Below are positions 1-5,246 of a stretch of 5,878 bases of DNA, one piece after another. The translations under genes and the position numbers were made by a program. This stretch comes from Intestinibacter sp. (lineage in GTDB: Bacteria > Bacillota > Clostridia > Peptostreptococcales > Peptostreptococcaceae). The notes under the pieces are model-generated. The model was given only the letters and a program-made list of their open reading frames with translations. It had not been told where the DNA came from and ran no database searches. The stretch is from positions 1 through 5,878 of the forward strand of contig NZ_JALEXO010000100.1 of the NCBI RefSeq assembly GCF_022780145.1, written 5' to 3'. Positions within the stretch are counted from its first letter, which is position 1. Each line of letters starts with the position of its first letter.

Positions 1-342
1 GGGTTATTATTTGAGCAATATAAAGAATTGCTTACTGATAAACAACGAGAAATGGTATCTCTTTACTATGAAGAAGATTATTCTTTGGGAGAAATCAGTG
101 AAAATTTAGGTGTATCACGACAAGGAGTTTACGACACATTAAAGCGTTCAGAAAAAATACTTAGAGAATACGAAAGTAAACTACATTTAGTAGCTAAGTC
201 AAAAGACCAAGAAAAATTCCTTAAATCTATTGGGGAGAAAATTATTGACATTAAAGAAGATTTATTGCACAATAGAGATTGTGCTGATTTAATCCCTAAG
301 CTAGAAAATATAGAAGAAATATGTAGGGAGTTGTTAAAATGA
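1..342 (+). CDS. ylxM: YlxM/p13-like putative SRP-associated HTH protein, 5' partial
   Basis: This small helix-turn-helix protein of the UPF0122 family is encoded beside ffh in many Firmicutes and is thought to act with the signal recognition particle pathway; in streptococci its homologue is reported to influence SRP. The reading frame is open from base 1, so 113 C-terminal residues are visible. Compared with the Bacillus protein as I remember it, about ten N-terminal residues are missing. An internal TTG at 28 is not the likely start, because family-like sequence ([14 protein letters not shown]) lies upstream of and across it. A sigma-70 region 4-like HTH spans about residues 29-50 ([17 protein letters not shown]), followed by a charged, probably helical tail. 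Its TGA overlaps the ffh ATG (ATGA), which implies translational coupling. ftsY commonly lies upstream of this gene, but that is outside the window. Confidence 0.9.
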   Translation, partial: GLLFEQYKELLTDKQREMVSLYYEEDYSLGEISENLGVSRQGVYDTLKRSEKILREYESKLHLVAKSKDQEKFLKSIGEKIIDIKEDLLHNRDCADLIPKLENIEEICRELLK

Positions 343-1691
343 TATTTGAAGGTTTATCTGATAAATTGCAAGGTGCTCTTGGTAAGTTAAGATCAAAAGG
401 AAAACTTACAGAAAAAGATGTAAAGGCAGCTATGAGAGAAGTAAAACTTGCATTACTTGAAGCCGATGTAAACTTTAAAGTCGTAAAAGATTTTGTAAAA
501 AAAGTGCAAGAGAGATGTGTTGGACAAGAGGTTATGGAAAGCTTAACTCCAGCACAACATGTTATAAAGATAGTTAATGAAGAGCTTACTGCTTTGATGG
601 GAGATGTCCAAAGTAAAATTTCGATAGCTTCTAAGCCACCTACAATTATAATGATGGTAGGTTTGCAAGGGGCAGGTAAGACAACTACAGCTGGTAAAAT
701 CGGTGGATATTTCAAAAAACAAGGAAAGAAACCACTACTTGTAGCTTGTGACGTATATAGACCAGCTGCAATAAAACAATTAGAGGTTGTCGGTTCAAGT
801 TTAGATATAGAAGTATTTAATATGGGCGACAAAGAAAATCCAGTTAATATTGCAAAAGCAGGAGTTAGTCACGCTATAAAAAACAACAATGATTTAGTTA
901 TAATAGATACAGCAGGTCGTCTTCATGTAGATGAAGAATTGATGAATGAATTAAAATCTATAAAAGCAGATGTTAAACCACATGAAATACTTTTAGTAGT
1001 CGATTCAATGACAGGGCAGGATGCAGTAAATGTGGCTGAAAGCTTCGATGAGATTTTAGGCATTGACGGAGTTGTACTTACTAAATTAGATGGTGATACT
1101 AGAGGTGGAGCAGCACTTTCAATCAGGGCTGTAACACAAAAACCTATAAAATTTATAGGTATGGGTGAAAAGCTAGATGATTTAGAGCCTTTTTATCCAG
1201 ATAGAATGGCTTCTAGAATATTAGGCATGGGAGATGTCCTTAGTTTAATCGAAAAAGCTCAAGAGACAATGGACATGGAAAAGGCCAAAGCTCTAGGAGA
1301 TAAGCTTAAAAAACAAGAATTTGATTTTGAAGACTTCCTAGATCAAATGGAACAAATCCAAAAAATGGGTTCTATGGAAAAAATACTTGGAATGATTCCA
1401 GGAATGGGAAATTTAAAAAATCAAATCGGCGATGTAGATATGAATGGCAAGGAAATGAACAGAATAAAAGCCATAATACAATCTATGACAGTCGAAGAAA
1501 GAAGAAATCCACAAATACTTAATGCATCAAGAAAGAGAAGAATAGCAAAAGGTAGTGGAACAAGTGTACAAGAAGTAAATAAACTAATAAAACAATTAAC
1601 TGAAATGAGAAAAATGATGAAGATGTTTACTTCTGGTGGTAAGGGTATGAAGAAAAGAGGCGGTTTTCCCGGACTTCCTTTCTTTAAATAA
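339..1691 (+). CDS. ffh: Signal recognition particle protein Ffh (SRP54 GTPase)
   Basis: Ffh is the protein subunit of the bacterial SRP. With 4.5S/scRNA it binds signal sequences emerging from the ribosome and delivers the complex to the receptor FtsY at the membrane. The 450 residues match the usual length of about 445-455. The N domain covers roughly residues 1-95. The G domain shows the P-loop GLQGAGKT (108-115), DVYRPAA (138-144), DTAGR (190-194), [10 protein letters not shown] (248-257) and the FIGMGE closing motif (272-277). The methionine-rich M domain runs from about 297 to 430, with a hydrophobic finger loop near 340-360 (IPGMGNLK at 353-360) and the SRP RNA-binding segment [11 protein letters not shown] (397-407). 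A basic Gly/Lys tail ends the protein. The start is set by AGGGAG (325-330), 8 bases upstream of the ATG. All key residues are present. Confidence 0.98.
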   Translation: MIFEGLSDKLQGALGKLRSKGKLTEKDVKAAMREVKLALLEADVNFKVVKDFVKKVQERCVGQEVMESLTPAQHVIKIVNEELTALMGDVQSKISIASKPPTIIMMVGLQGAGKTTTAGKIGGYFKKQGKKPLLVACDVYRPAAIKQLEVVGSSLDIEVFNMGDKENPVNIAKAGVSHAIKNNNDLVIIDTAGRLHVDEELMNELKSIKADVKPHEILLVVDSMTGQDAVNVAESFDEILGIDGVVLTKLDGDTRGGAALSIRAVTQKPIKFIGMGEKLDDLEPFYPDRMASRILGMGDVLSLIEKAQETMDMEKAKALGDKLKKQEFDFEDFLDQMEQIQKMGSMEKILGMIPGMGNLKNQIGDVDMNGKEMNRIKAIIQSMTVEERRNPQILNASRKRRIAKGSGTSVQEVNKLIKQLTEMRKMMKMFTSGGKGMKKRGGFPGLPFFK

Positions 1692-1735
1692 ATAAATTAA
1701 AAACTAAAATAGAAAAATTTTCGGAGGTATATAAA

Positions 1736-1984
1736 ATGGCAGTTAAAATAAGATTAAAAAGAATGGGTGCTAACAAAAAACCTTTCTACAGAATAGTAGT
1801 TGCAGATTCTAGAGCACCAAGAGATGGAAAATTCATAGAAGAAATAGGATACTACAATCCAGTATCAGAACCAAAACAAATAAAAATAAACGATGAAAAA
1901 GCTAACAAATGGTTAAAAGTTGGAGCTCAACCTACAGATACAGTTAAAAAATTATTACAAAGCCAAGGAATAATAGAAAAATAA
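1736..1984 (+). CDS. rpsP: 30S ribosomal protein S16
   Basis: S16 is an early-binding protein of the 30S subunit body and contacts 16S rRNA. The 82 residues fit the short Firmicute form of the family. The N-terminus [22 protein letters not shown] is typical and is followed by the conserved [20 protein letters not shown] segment, which together make identification secure. A strong GGAGG (1723-1727) lies 8 bases before the ATG. The gene follows ffh after 44 bases of AT-rich sequence in which I see no clear promoter or terminator, so it is probably read from upstream. The order ffh-rpsP-khpA-rimM-trmD-rplS is the standard one in Firmicutes. Confidence 0.98.
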   Translation: MAVKIRLKRMGANKKPFYRIVVADSRAPRDGKFIEEIGYYNPVSEPKQIKINDEKANKWLKVGAQPTDTVKKLLQSQGIIEK

Positions 1985-2003
1985 TAAACTAAAATTAGTT
2001 TAT
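1984..2003. repeat. Short perfect inverted repeat between rpsP and khpA
   Basis: A 20-base perfect palindrome starts in the last base of the rpsP stop codon. RNA could form an 8-bp stem with a 4-base loop. It has a single G-C pair and no T-run after it, so it is not a convincing terminator. It may be a weak mRNA 3'-end or processing structure, or simply chance in AT-rich sequence. Confidence 0.35.
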
Positions 2004-2029
2004 ATGTAACATTTTAGGAGATGGAAAAT

Positions 2030-2257
2030 ATGAAAGAGCTAGTATTAGATATTGTCAAAGCTCTAGTTGATAATCCTGATGAGGTGAGCATTGAAGAAAC
2101 TAAGAAAAAGGGTGAAATAATCCTAAAGCTTTCAGTTTCTCAAGATGATATGGGCAAGGTTATAGGAAAACAAGGGAGAATAGCTAAGGCTATTAGAACT
2201 GTGTTAAAATCTGCTGGAAATAAAGAGCACCTTAAGGTTTCTCTTGAGATAGTATAA
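2030..2257 (+). CDS. khpA: KH-domain RNA-binding protein KhpA (YlqC family)
   Basis: KhpA is a small single-KH RNA-binding protein. In streptococci and other Firmicutes it pairs with KhpB (Jag/EloR) and affects cell elongation and RNA regulation. The KH fold is shown by VIGKQGRIAKAIR, with the GxxG loop GKQG at residues 46-49, between beta strands near 28-36 and 68-75. I chose the ATG at 2030 over the in-frame ATG at 2021. The Shine-Dalgarno AGGAG (2016-2020) directly abuts the 2021 ATG, leaving no spacer, but sits 9 bases before 2030. The resulting 75-residue MKELV... protein has the usual N-terminus and length of the family. It follows rpsP closely and is followed at once by a terminator-like hairpin that begins in its stop codon. 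Confidence 0.93.
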   Translation: MKELVLDIVKALVDNPDEVSIEETKKKGEIILKLSVSQDDMGKVIGKQGRIAKAIRTVLKSAGNKEHLKVSLEIV

Positions 2258-2288
2258 AAAGGATTAGGTATATACCTAGTCCTTTTTG
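2256..2288 (+). terminator. Intrinsic terminator or attenuator after khpA
   Basis: Bases 2256-2269 pair with 2274-2287 as a 14-bp stem containing one G-U wobble (2264/2279), with an ATAT loop. The right arm ends in TTTTT followed by GTATAT. The left arm overlaps the khpA stop codon. This is a well-formed Rho-independent terminator, yet rimM starts only about 33 bases later and I find no clear promoter between them, so partial read-through is likely. The A-rich left arm would also give a T-run on the other strand, but no minus-strand gene ends here. Confidence 0.75.
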
Positions 2289-2320
2289 TATATACTAAAA
2301 ATGACAAAAGAGGTGAGAAG

Positions 2321-2833
2321 ATGGCTGATAAGTTAACTGTTTTTAGAATAGGACAAATAGTAAATACACAAGGTTTAAAGGGTGAAGTGCGTGTTTACCC
2401 ATATACAAATGACATATATCGTTTCGACGACTTAGAGTATTTTTATTTAGAAAAAGGTCTAAATACTAAATACGAGGTTGAGAGAGTTAGATATAAAGGT
2501 AACATGGTTATTATGAAAATAAAAGGCATTGATTCTATAGAGATGGCTGAGAAGTTAAAAACTAAAAATATGTACATCCCTAGAGAAGAATCTGTAGAAT
2601 TAGAAGAAGACGAATTTTTTATAGCAGACTTAATAGGAATGGATGTTTTTACAGTAGACGGTGAGAAGGTAGGAGTTGTCAAAGATGTACTGCAACATGC
2701 TGTAAACGACGTCTATGTAGTAGCATCTAAAGATAAAGAATACTTAATACCATCAATTGAAAAATTCGTGCCAACTATAGATTTAGATGAAAATAAAATG
2801 ATAATAGATCCTATAAAGGGAATGCTTGATTAG
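2321..2833 (+). CDS. rimM: Ribosome maturation factor RimM
   Basis: RimM is an assembly factor that binds S19 and helps form the 3' head domain of 16S rRNA in the 30S subunit. At 170 residues it is of normal length. The N-terminal RimM beta-barrel begins with RIGQIVNTQGLKGEVRV (residues 9-25). A linker near 90-98 rich in Glu leads to the C-terminal PRC-barrel, with LIGMDVFTVDGEKVGVVKDV (104-123), the conserved NDVYVV (129-134), and LIPSIEKFV (142-150) ending in DPIKGMLD. A GAGGTGAG Shine-Dalgarno (2310-2317) lies just before the ATG. An upstream ATG at 2301 is out of frame. trmD follows after 8 bases, the usual pairing, so the two are almost certainly co-transcribed. Confidence 0.97.
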   Translation: MADKLTVFRIGQIVNTQGLKGEVRVYPYTNDIYRFDDLEYFYLEKGLNTKYEVERVRYKGNMVIMKIKGIDSIEMAEKLKTKNMYIPREESVELEEDEFFIADLIGMDVFTVDGEKVGVVKDVLQHAVNDVYVVASKDKEYLIPSIEKFVPTIDLDENKMIIDPIKGMLD

Positions 2834-2841
2834 GTGGTAAA

Positions 2842-3537
2842 ATGAGATTTCATATAATGACGCTTTTTCCAGAGATATTTAATTCATACTTTGGTGAGAG
2901 TATAATGAAAAGAGCTATAGAAAAGGGAATAATCGAGGTATTTGTTTACAATATTAGAGATTTCTCAGCAAATAAACATAAAAAGGTTGACGATTATCCT
3001 TTTGGCGGAGGAGCAGGGATGCTTATGACTCCTCAGCCTATTTACGATACATATAAGCATATACTTAAGACTCATAATATACAAAACCCTAGAGTTGTGT
3101 ATCTGACTCCTAAGGGCAAGGTTTTAAATCAAGGTATAGTGAAGGGATTTTCTAGAGAAGATGATATTATTTTGCTGTGTGGACATTATGAAGGCATAGA
3201 TGAGAGAATAATAGATTTGATAGTTACAGATGAGATATCAGTTGGAGACTACGTACTTACTGGAGGAGAGCTTCCTGCGCTTATACTTGTAGATGCTGTT
3301 GCTAGACTTATTCCAGGAGTATTAAACCAAAACGAGTCATTTGAAGATGAATCATTTGAAGATAATCTACTAGAATACCCTCAATATACGAGACCTAGAG
3401 AATTTATGGGACTTAAGGTTCCAGATATTTTATTGTCTGGCAACCACCAAAAAATAGACGAGTGGAGAAAAGAACAGTCTATTGAAATAACTAAAAAAAG
3501 ACGAAAAGATTTATATAAAAAGTATTGTAAGAAATAA
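2842..3537 (+). CDS. trmD: tRNA (guanine-N1-)-methyltransferase TrmD
   Basis: TrmD uses S-adenosylmethionine to methylate N1 of G37 next to the anticodon in tRNAs reading CUN, CCN and CGG, preventing +1 frameshifts. It is a homodimeric SPOUT enzyme with a trefoil knot. Visible motifs are the N-terminal [24 protein letters not shown] (50-60), YLTPKGK (87-93), [10 protein letters not shown] (113-122) and the knot segment [14 protein letters not shown] (133-146). RLIPGVL (155-161) and [10 protein letters not shown] (176-185) flank the flexible catalytic linker. Length (231) is normal. The linker reads [10 protein letters not shown] (165-174), a tandem of five residues. Aligned without gaps to the Haemophilus enzyme as I remember it, Glu170 falls where the catalytic Asp169 is expected, with an Asp one residue earlier. 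The AGGTGG (2832-2837) overlaps the rimM stop, suggesting coupling. Confidence 0.97.
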   Translation: MRFHIMTLFPEIFNSYFGESIMKRAIEKGIIEVFVYNIRDFSANKHKKVDDYPFGGGAGMLMTPQPIYDTYKHILKTHNIQNPRVVYLTPKGKVLNQGIVKGFSREDDIILLCGHYEGIDERIIDLIVTDEISVGDYVLTGGELPALILVDAVARLIPGVLNQNESFEDESFEDNLLEYPQYTRPREFMGLKVPDILLSGNHQKIDEWRKEQSIEITKKRRKDLYKKYCKK

Positions 3538-3553
3538 TATTTTATAGTATAAT
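3525..3553 (+). promoter_or_regulatory. Sigma-A-type promoter for rplS
   Basis: TTGTAA (3525-3530, 4 of 6 to TTGACA) is separated by exactly 17 bases from a perfect TATAAT (3548-3553). The -35 box lies in the last codons of trmD. Transcription would begin near 3560, right at the start of the structured leader. This would give rplS its own transcript in addition to any read-through from trmD. Confidence 0.7.
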
Positions 3554-3560
3554 AAAAAAA

Positions 3561-3622
3561 GTTGAGACTACGGGCGTTCCTCTGTTACATTGGTCAGTAA
3601 TTAAGAACGTCTATGAAATATT
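3561..3622 (+). ncRNA. Structured 5' leader of rplS, probable L19 leader
   Basis: Between the predicted transcription start and the rplS Shine-Dalgarno lies a locally less AT-rich segment. Bases 3572-3579 pair with 3605-3612 as an 8-bp stem (two G-U wobbles). An inner 5-bp helix (3584-3588 with 3597-3601, the outermost pair a G-U) closes an 8-base loop. An L19 leader family (Rfam) is known upstream of rplS in low-GC Gram-positives and is thought to let L19 repress its own synthesis. Position, size and structure fit, but I cannot run the covariance model, so family membership is inferred. No T-run follows the stem, so control would more likely act on translation than by termination. Confidence 0.65.
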
Positions 3623-3632
3623 AGGAGGAAAA

Positions 3633-3986
3633 ATGAACGAATTAATAAAAGCTTTAGAACAAGAACAATTAAAAAACGAAGTTCCTAACTTTGGACCTGG
3701 GGACACTGTAAAAGTACACGTTAAAATCATAGAAGGAAAAAGAGAAAGAATACAAGTATTTGAAGGTGTTGTAATAAAAAGACAAGGTGGAGGAAATAGA
3801 GAAACTTTCACTGTAAGAAAAATATCTTTCAACGTTGGTGTAGAAAGAACTTTCCCAGTTCATTCACCAAAAATAGAAAAAATCGAAGTTACTAGAAGAG
3901 GTAAAGTAAGAAGAGCTAAGATCAATTACTTAAGAACTAGAACTGGTAAAGCTGCTAAAGTTAAAGAAGCAAGAAACAAAAGATAA
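3633..3986 (+). CDS. rplS: 50S ribosomal protein L19
   Basis: L19 sits at the 30S-50S interface of the large subunit. The 117 residues match the family length of about 115. Typical segments are [29 protein letters not shown] (20-48), the [18 protein letters not shown] stretch (69-86), and the basic C-terminus [14 protein letters not shown] (88-101) followed by GKAAKVKE (105-112). A full AGGAGG (3623-3628) lies 4 bases before the ATG. The gene has its own promoter and leader upstream and a terminator downstream, so it can be expressed as a single-gene unit, consistent with a protein needed in far larger amounts than RimM and TrmD. Confidence 0.98.
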   Translation: MNELIKALEQEQLKNEVPNFGPGDTVKVHVKIIEGKRERIQVFEGVVIKRQGGGNRETFTVRKISFNVGVERTFPVHSPKIEKIEVTRRGKVRRAKINYLRTRTGKAAKVKEARNKR

Positions 3987-4003
3987 TAAGTCTTTATTAA
4001 AAT

Positions 4004-4034
4004 AAAAGGAAATCTCGTTAGAGCTTTCCTTTTT
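4004..4034 (+). terminator. Intrinsic terminator after rplS
   Basis: Bases 4004-4012 pair with 4025-4033 (9 bp). One mismatch (4013/4024) follows, then CTC pairs with GAG around a GTTA loop. The right arm ends in TTTTT. It lies 17 bases after the rplS stop codon and should end the rplS transcript. Confidence 0.85.
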
Positions 4035-4054
4035 GTCTTATATGGGAAAATATA

Positions 4055-4084
4055 TTGATAAATACATAAGTTATTGGAAATAAT
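4055..4084 (+). promoter_or_regulatory. Possible promoter for rbgA
   Basis: TTGATA (4055-4060, 5 of 6) and AATAAT (4079-4084, 5 of 6) are separated by 18 bases, downstream of the rplS terminator and 50 bases before the rbgA start codon. The surrounding sequence is very AT-rich, so chance matches are easy. The need for a promoter after a good terminator supports the call. Confidence 0.4.
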
Positions 4085-4134
4085 ATAAATGATTATAAAT
4101 TAAACGGAAAATAATTAAAAAAGGAAGTGATAAC

Positions 4135-5028
4135 ATGACAAGAGAATACGACGAATATTTAAGAGACGACAATCTACATATAAATTGGTATCCAGGACAT
4201 ATGAAAAAGACAAAGGAAATGGTTCAAAACAACTTAAAGCTTGTAGATGTCGTTATAGAGCTTTTAGATGCGAGAATACCTCTAAGTAGTAAAAACCCGG
4301 ATATAGATAGATTAGCTAAAAATAAACCTAGAGTAGTAGTTTTAAATAAAAGCGATTTATCAGACAAAAATAAATTAAACAGATGGATTAGCTACTATCA
4401 AAGCAAGGGTATAAAGGCTATACCAGTAGACACTCTAAGAGGAAGCGGAGTTAATAAAATTGTAGAAGAGTGTAAAAACGTAACTAAAGAAAAAATGGAC
4501 GCACTTAAAGAAAAAGGCAGAAAACAAAGAGCTATAAGAGTTATGATAGTCGGTGTACCTAATGTCGGAAAATCTTCACTTATAAATAAATTAACAGGAA
4601 GAAAAAGCACACAAACTGGAGATAGACCAGGTGTAACAAAGGGAAAACAATGGGTAAAGCTTAAAGGAGATTTAGAGCTTTTAGATACACCAGGTATACT
4701 TTGGCCTAAATTCGAGGATCAAAATATAGCTTTAAATTTAGCCTTTACAAGGGCTATAAAGGACGAAATACTAGATATTGATACTTTAGGGTTAAAATTC
4801 ATAGAAAAGATGTCTGAGATAGAACCAGAGAAGCTAAAGGCTAGATACAAATTAGACTCTCTAGGTGAAGAACCTCTAGAAACTATGGAGATGATAGGAA
4901 GAAAAAGAGGGTTTATCTTAGGTAAAAATGAACTTGACTATACTAGAATAGCAAAAACTGTTTTAAATGAATTTAGAGAAGGTAAAATAGGAAAGATAAC
5001 TCTAGAAGTTCCTGAAGATATAAAATAA
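4135..5028 (+). CDS. rbgA: Ribosome biogenesis GTPase RbgA (YlqF)
   Basis: RbgA acts late in 50S assembly, binding the pre-50S particle so that late proteins such as L16 can join; its GTPase is activated by the ribosomal particle. The protein is a circularly permuted GTPase: G4 NKSD (71-74) and a G5-like segment near 97-103 precede the P-loop GVPNVGKSS (140-148), the G2 threonine in GVTKG (166-170) and DTPG (184-187). The motif WYPGHM has His22, equivalent to the catalytic His9 of the Bacillus protein. LLDTPGILWPKFED (182-195) is diagnostic, and a C-terminal helical domain follows. The 297 residues include about 13 extra N-terminal residues (charged, DEYLRDD) relative to Bacillus. The start is well supported by AGGAAGTGAT (4122-4131), a near-perfect anti-16S match. 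A strong terminator follows, so it is probably monocistronic or joined only by read-through. Confidence 0.96.
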   Translation: MTREYDEYLRDDNLHINWYPGHMKKTKEMVQNNLKLVDVVIELLDARIPLSSKNPDIDRLAKNKPRVVVLNKSDLSDKNKLNRWISYYQSKGIKAIPVDTLRGSGVNKIVEECKNVTKEKMDALKEKGRKQRAIRVMIVGVPNVGKSSLINKLTGRKSTQTGDRPGVTKGKQWVKLKGDLELLDTPGILWPKFEDQNIALNLAFTRAIKDEILDIDTLGLKFIEKMSEIEPEKLKARYKLDSLGEEPLETMEMIGRKRGFILGKNELDYTRIAKTVLNEFREGKIGKITLEVPEDIK

Positions 5029-5043
5029 TAAAATAAATTATGC

Positions 5044-5081
5044 AGACTGGTTTTAAATAAAAAATTTAAAGCCAGTTTTTT
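5044..5081 (+). terminator. Strong intrinsic terminator after rbgA
   Basis: Bases 5046-5058 pair with 5064-5076 as a 13-bp stem with one G-U wobble and an AAAAA loop. The GC-containing base of the stem (ACTGG with CCAGT) is directly followed by a run of T (5076-5081). It starts 15 bases after the rbgA stop codon. Confidence 0.9.
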
Positions 5082-5141
5082 AGTATATAAAAATTTCTAA
5101 TGTCTTTATCTTTTGCAATGTTGATTTTGCTATATATATAA

Positions 5142-5156
5142 AATTATCAGTAAAAT
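5142..5156. promoter_or_regulatory. CodY-box-like site upstream of brnQ
   Basis: AATTATCAGTAAAAT matches the CodY consensus AATTTTCWGAAAATT at 12 of 15 positions, including the central TCAG. It lies 27 bases upstream of the brnQ -35 box. CodY senses branched-chain amino acids and GTP and commonly represses branched-chain amino acid uptake genes in Firmicutes. The consensus is AT-rich and so is this region, so the match alone is only suggestive. Confidence 0.4.
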
Positions 5157-5183
5157 TAAAATATTAGATATATTTTTATTTTA

Positions 5184-5212
5184 TTGACTATTATATAAAA
5201 TCTAGGTATAAT
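5184..5212 (+). promoter_or_regulatory. Sigma-A-type promoter of brnQ
   Basis: TTGACT (5184-5189, 5 of 6) and a perfect TATAAT (5207-5212) are separated by exactly 17 bases. Transcription would start near 5219-5220, giving a leader of only about 27 bases. That is too short for a T-box or other riboswitch, so regulation would act at the promoter. A 7-bp inverted repeat (5178-5184 with 5195-5201) spans the -35 box and spacer. Confidence 0.85.
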
Positions 5213-5246
5213 AGACTAATCAACGAGACATCATAGGAGGAATAAC

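Noticed and set aside
296..832. 178-codon minus-strand open frame opposite ffh
   Set aside because: It lies antisense to the conserved Ffh N and G domains, has no recognisable product and no convincing ribosome binding site; it is a shadow of AT-rich coding sequence. The other minus-strand frames, at 2443-2682, 3611-3832, 3669-3863 and 4398-4610, are rejected for the same reason.
1692..1735. Possible promoter or terminator between ffh and rpsP
   Set aside because: The 44 bases are AT-rich with no stable stem and no properly spaced -35/-10 pair; the only clear signal is the rpsP Shine-Dalgarno.
2291..2296. TATACT as a -10 box for rimM
   Set aside because: The position 17 bases upstream (2268-2273) falls in the terminator stem and loop and does not resemble TTGACA.
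3613..3624. Three-codon mini-ORF (ATG AAA TAT TAG) whose stop overlaps the rplS Shine-Dalgarno
   Set aside because: It has no Shine-Dalgarno of its own, sits just after the leader stem, and is easily explained by chance.
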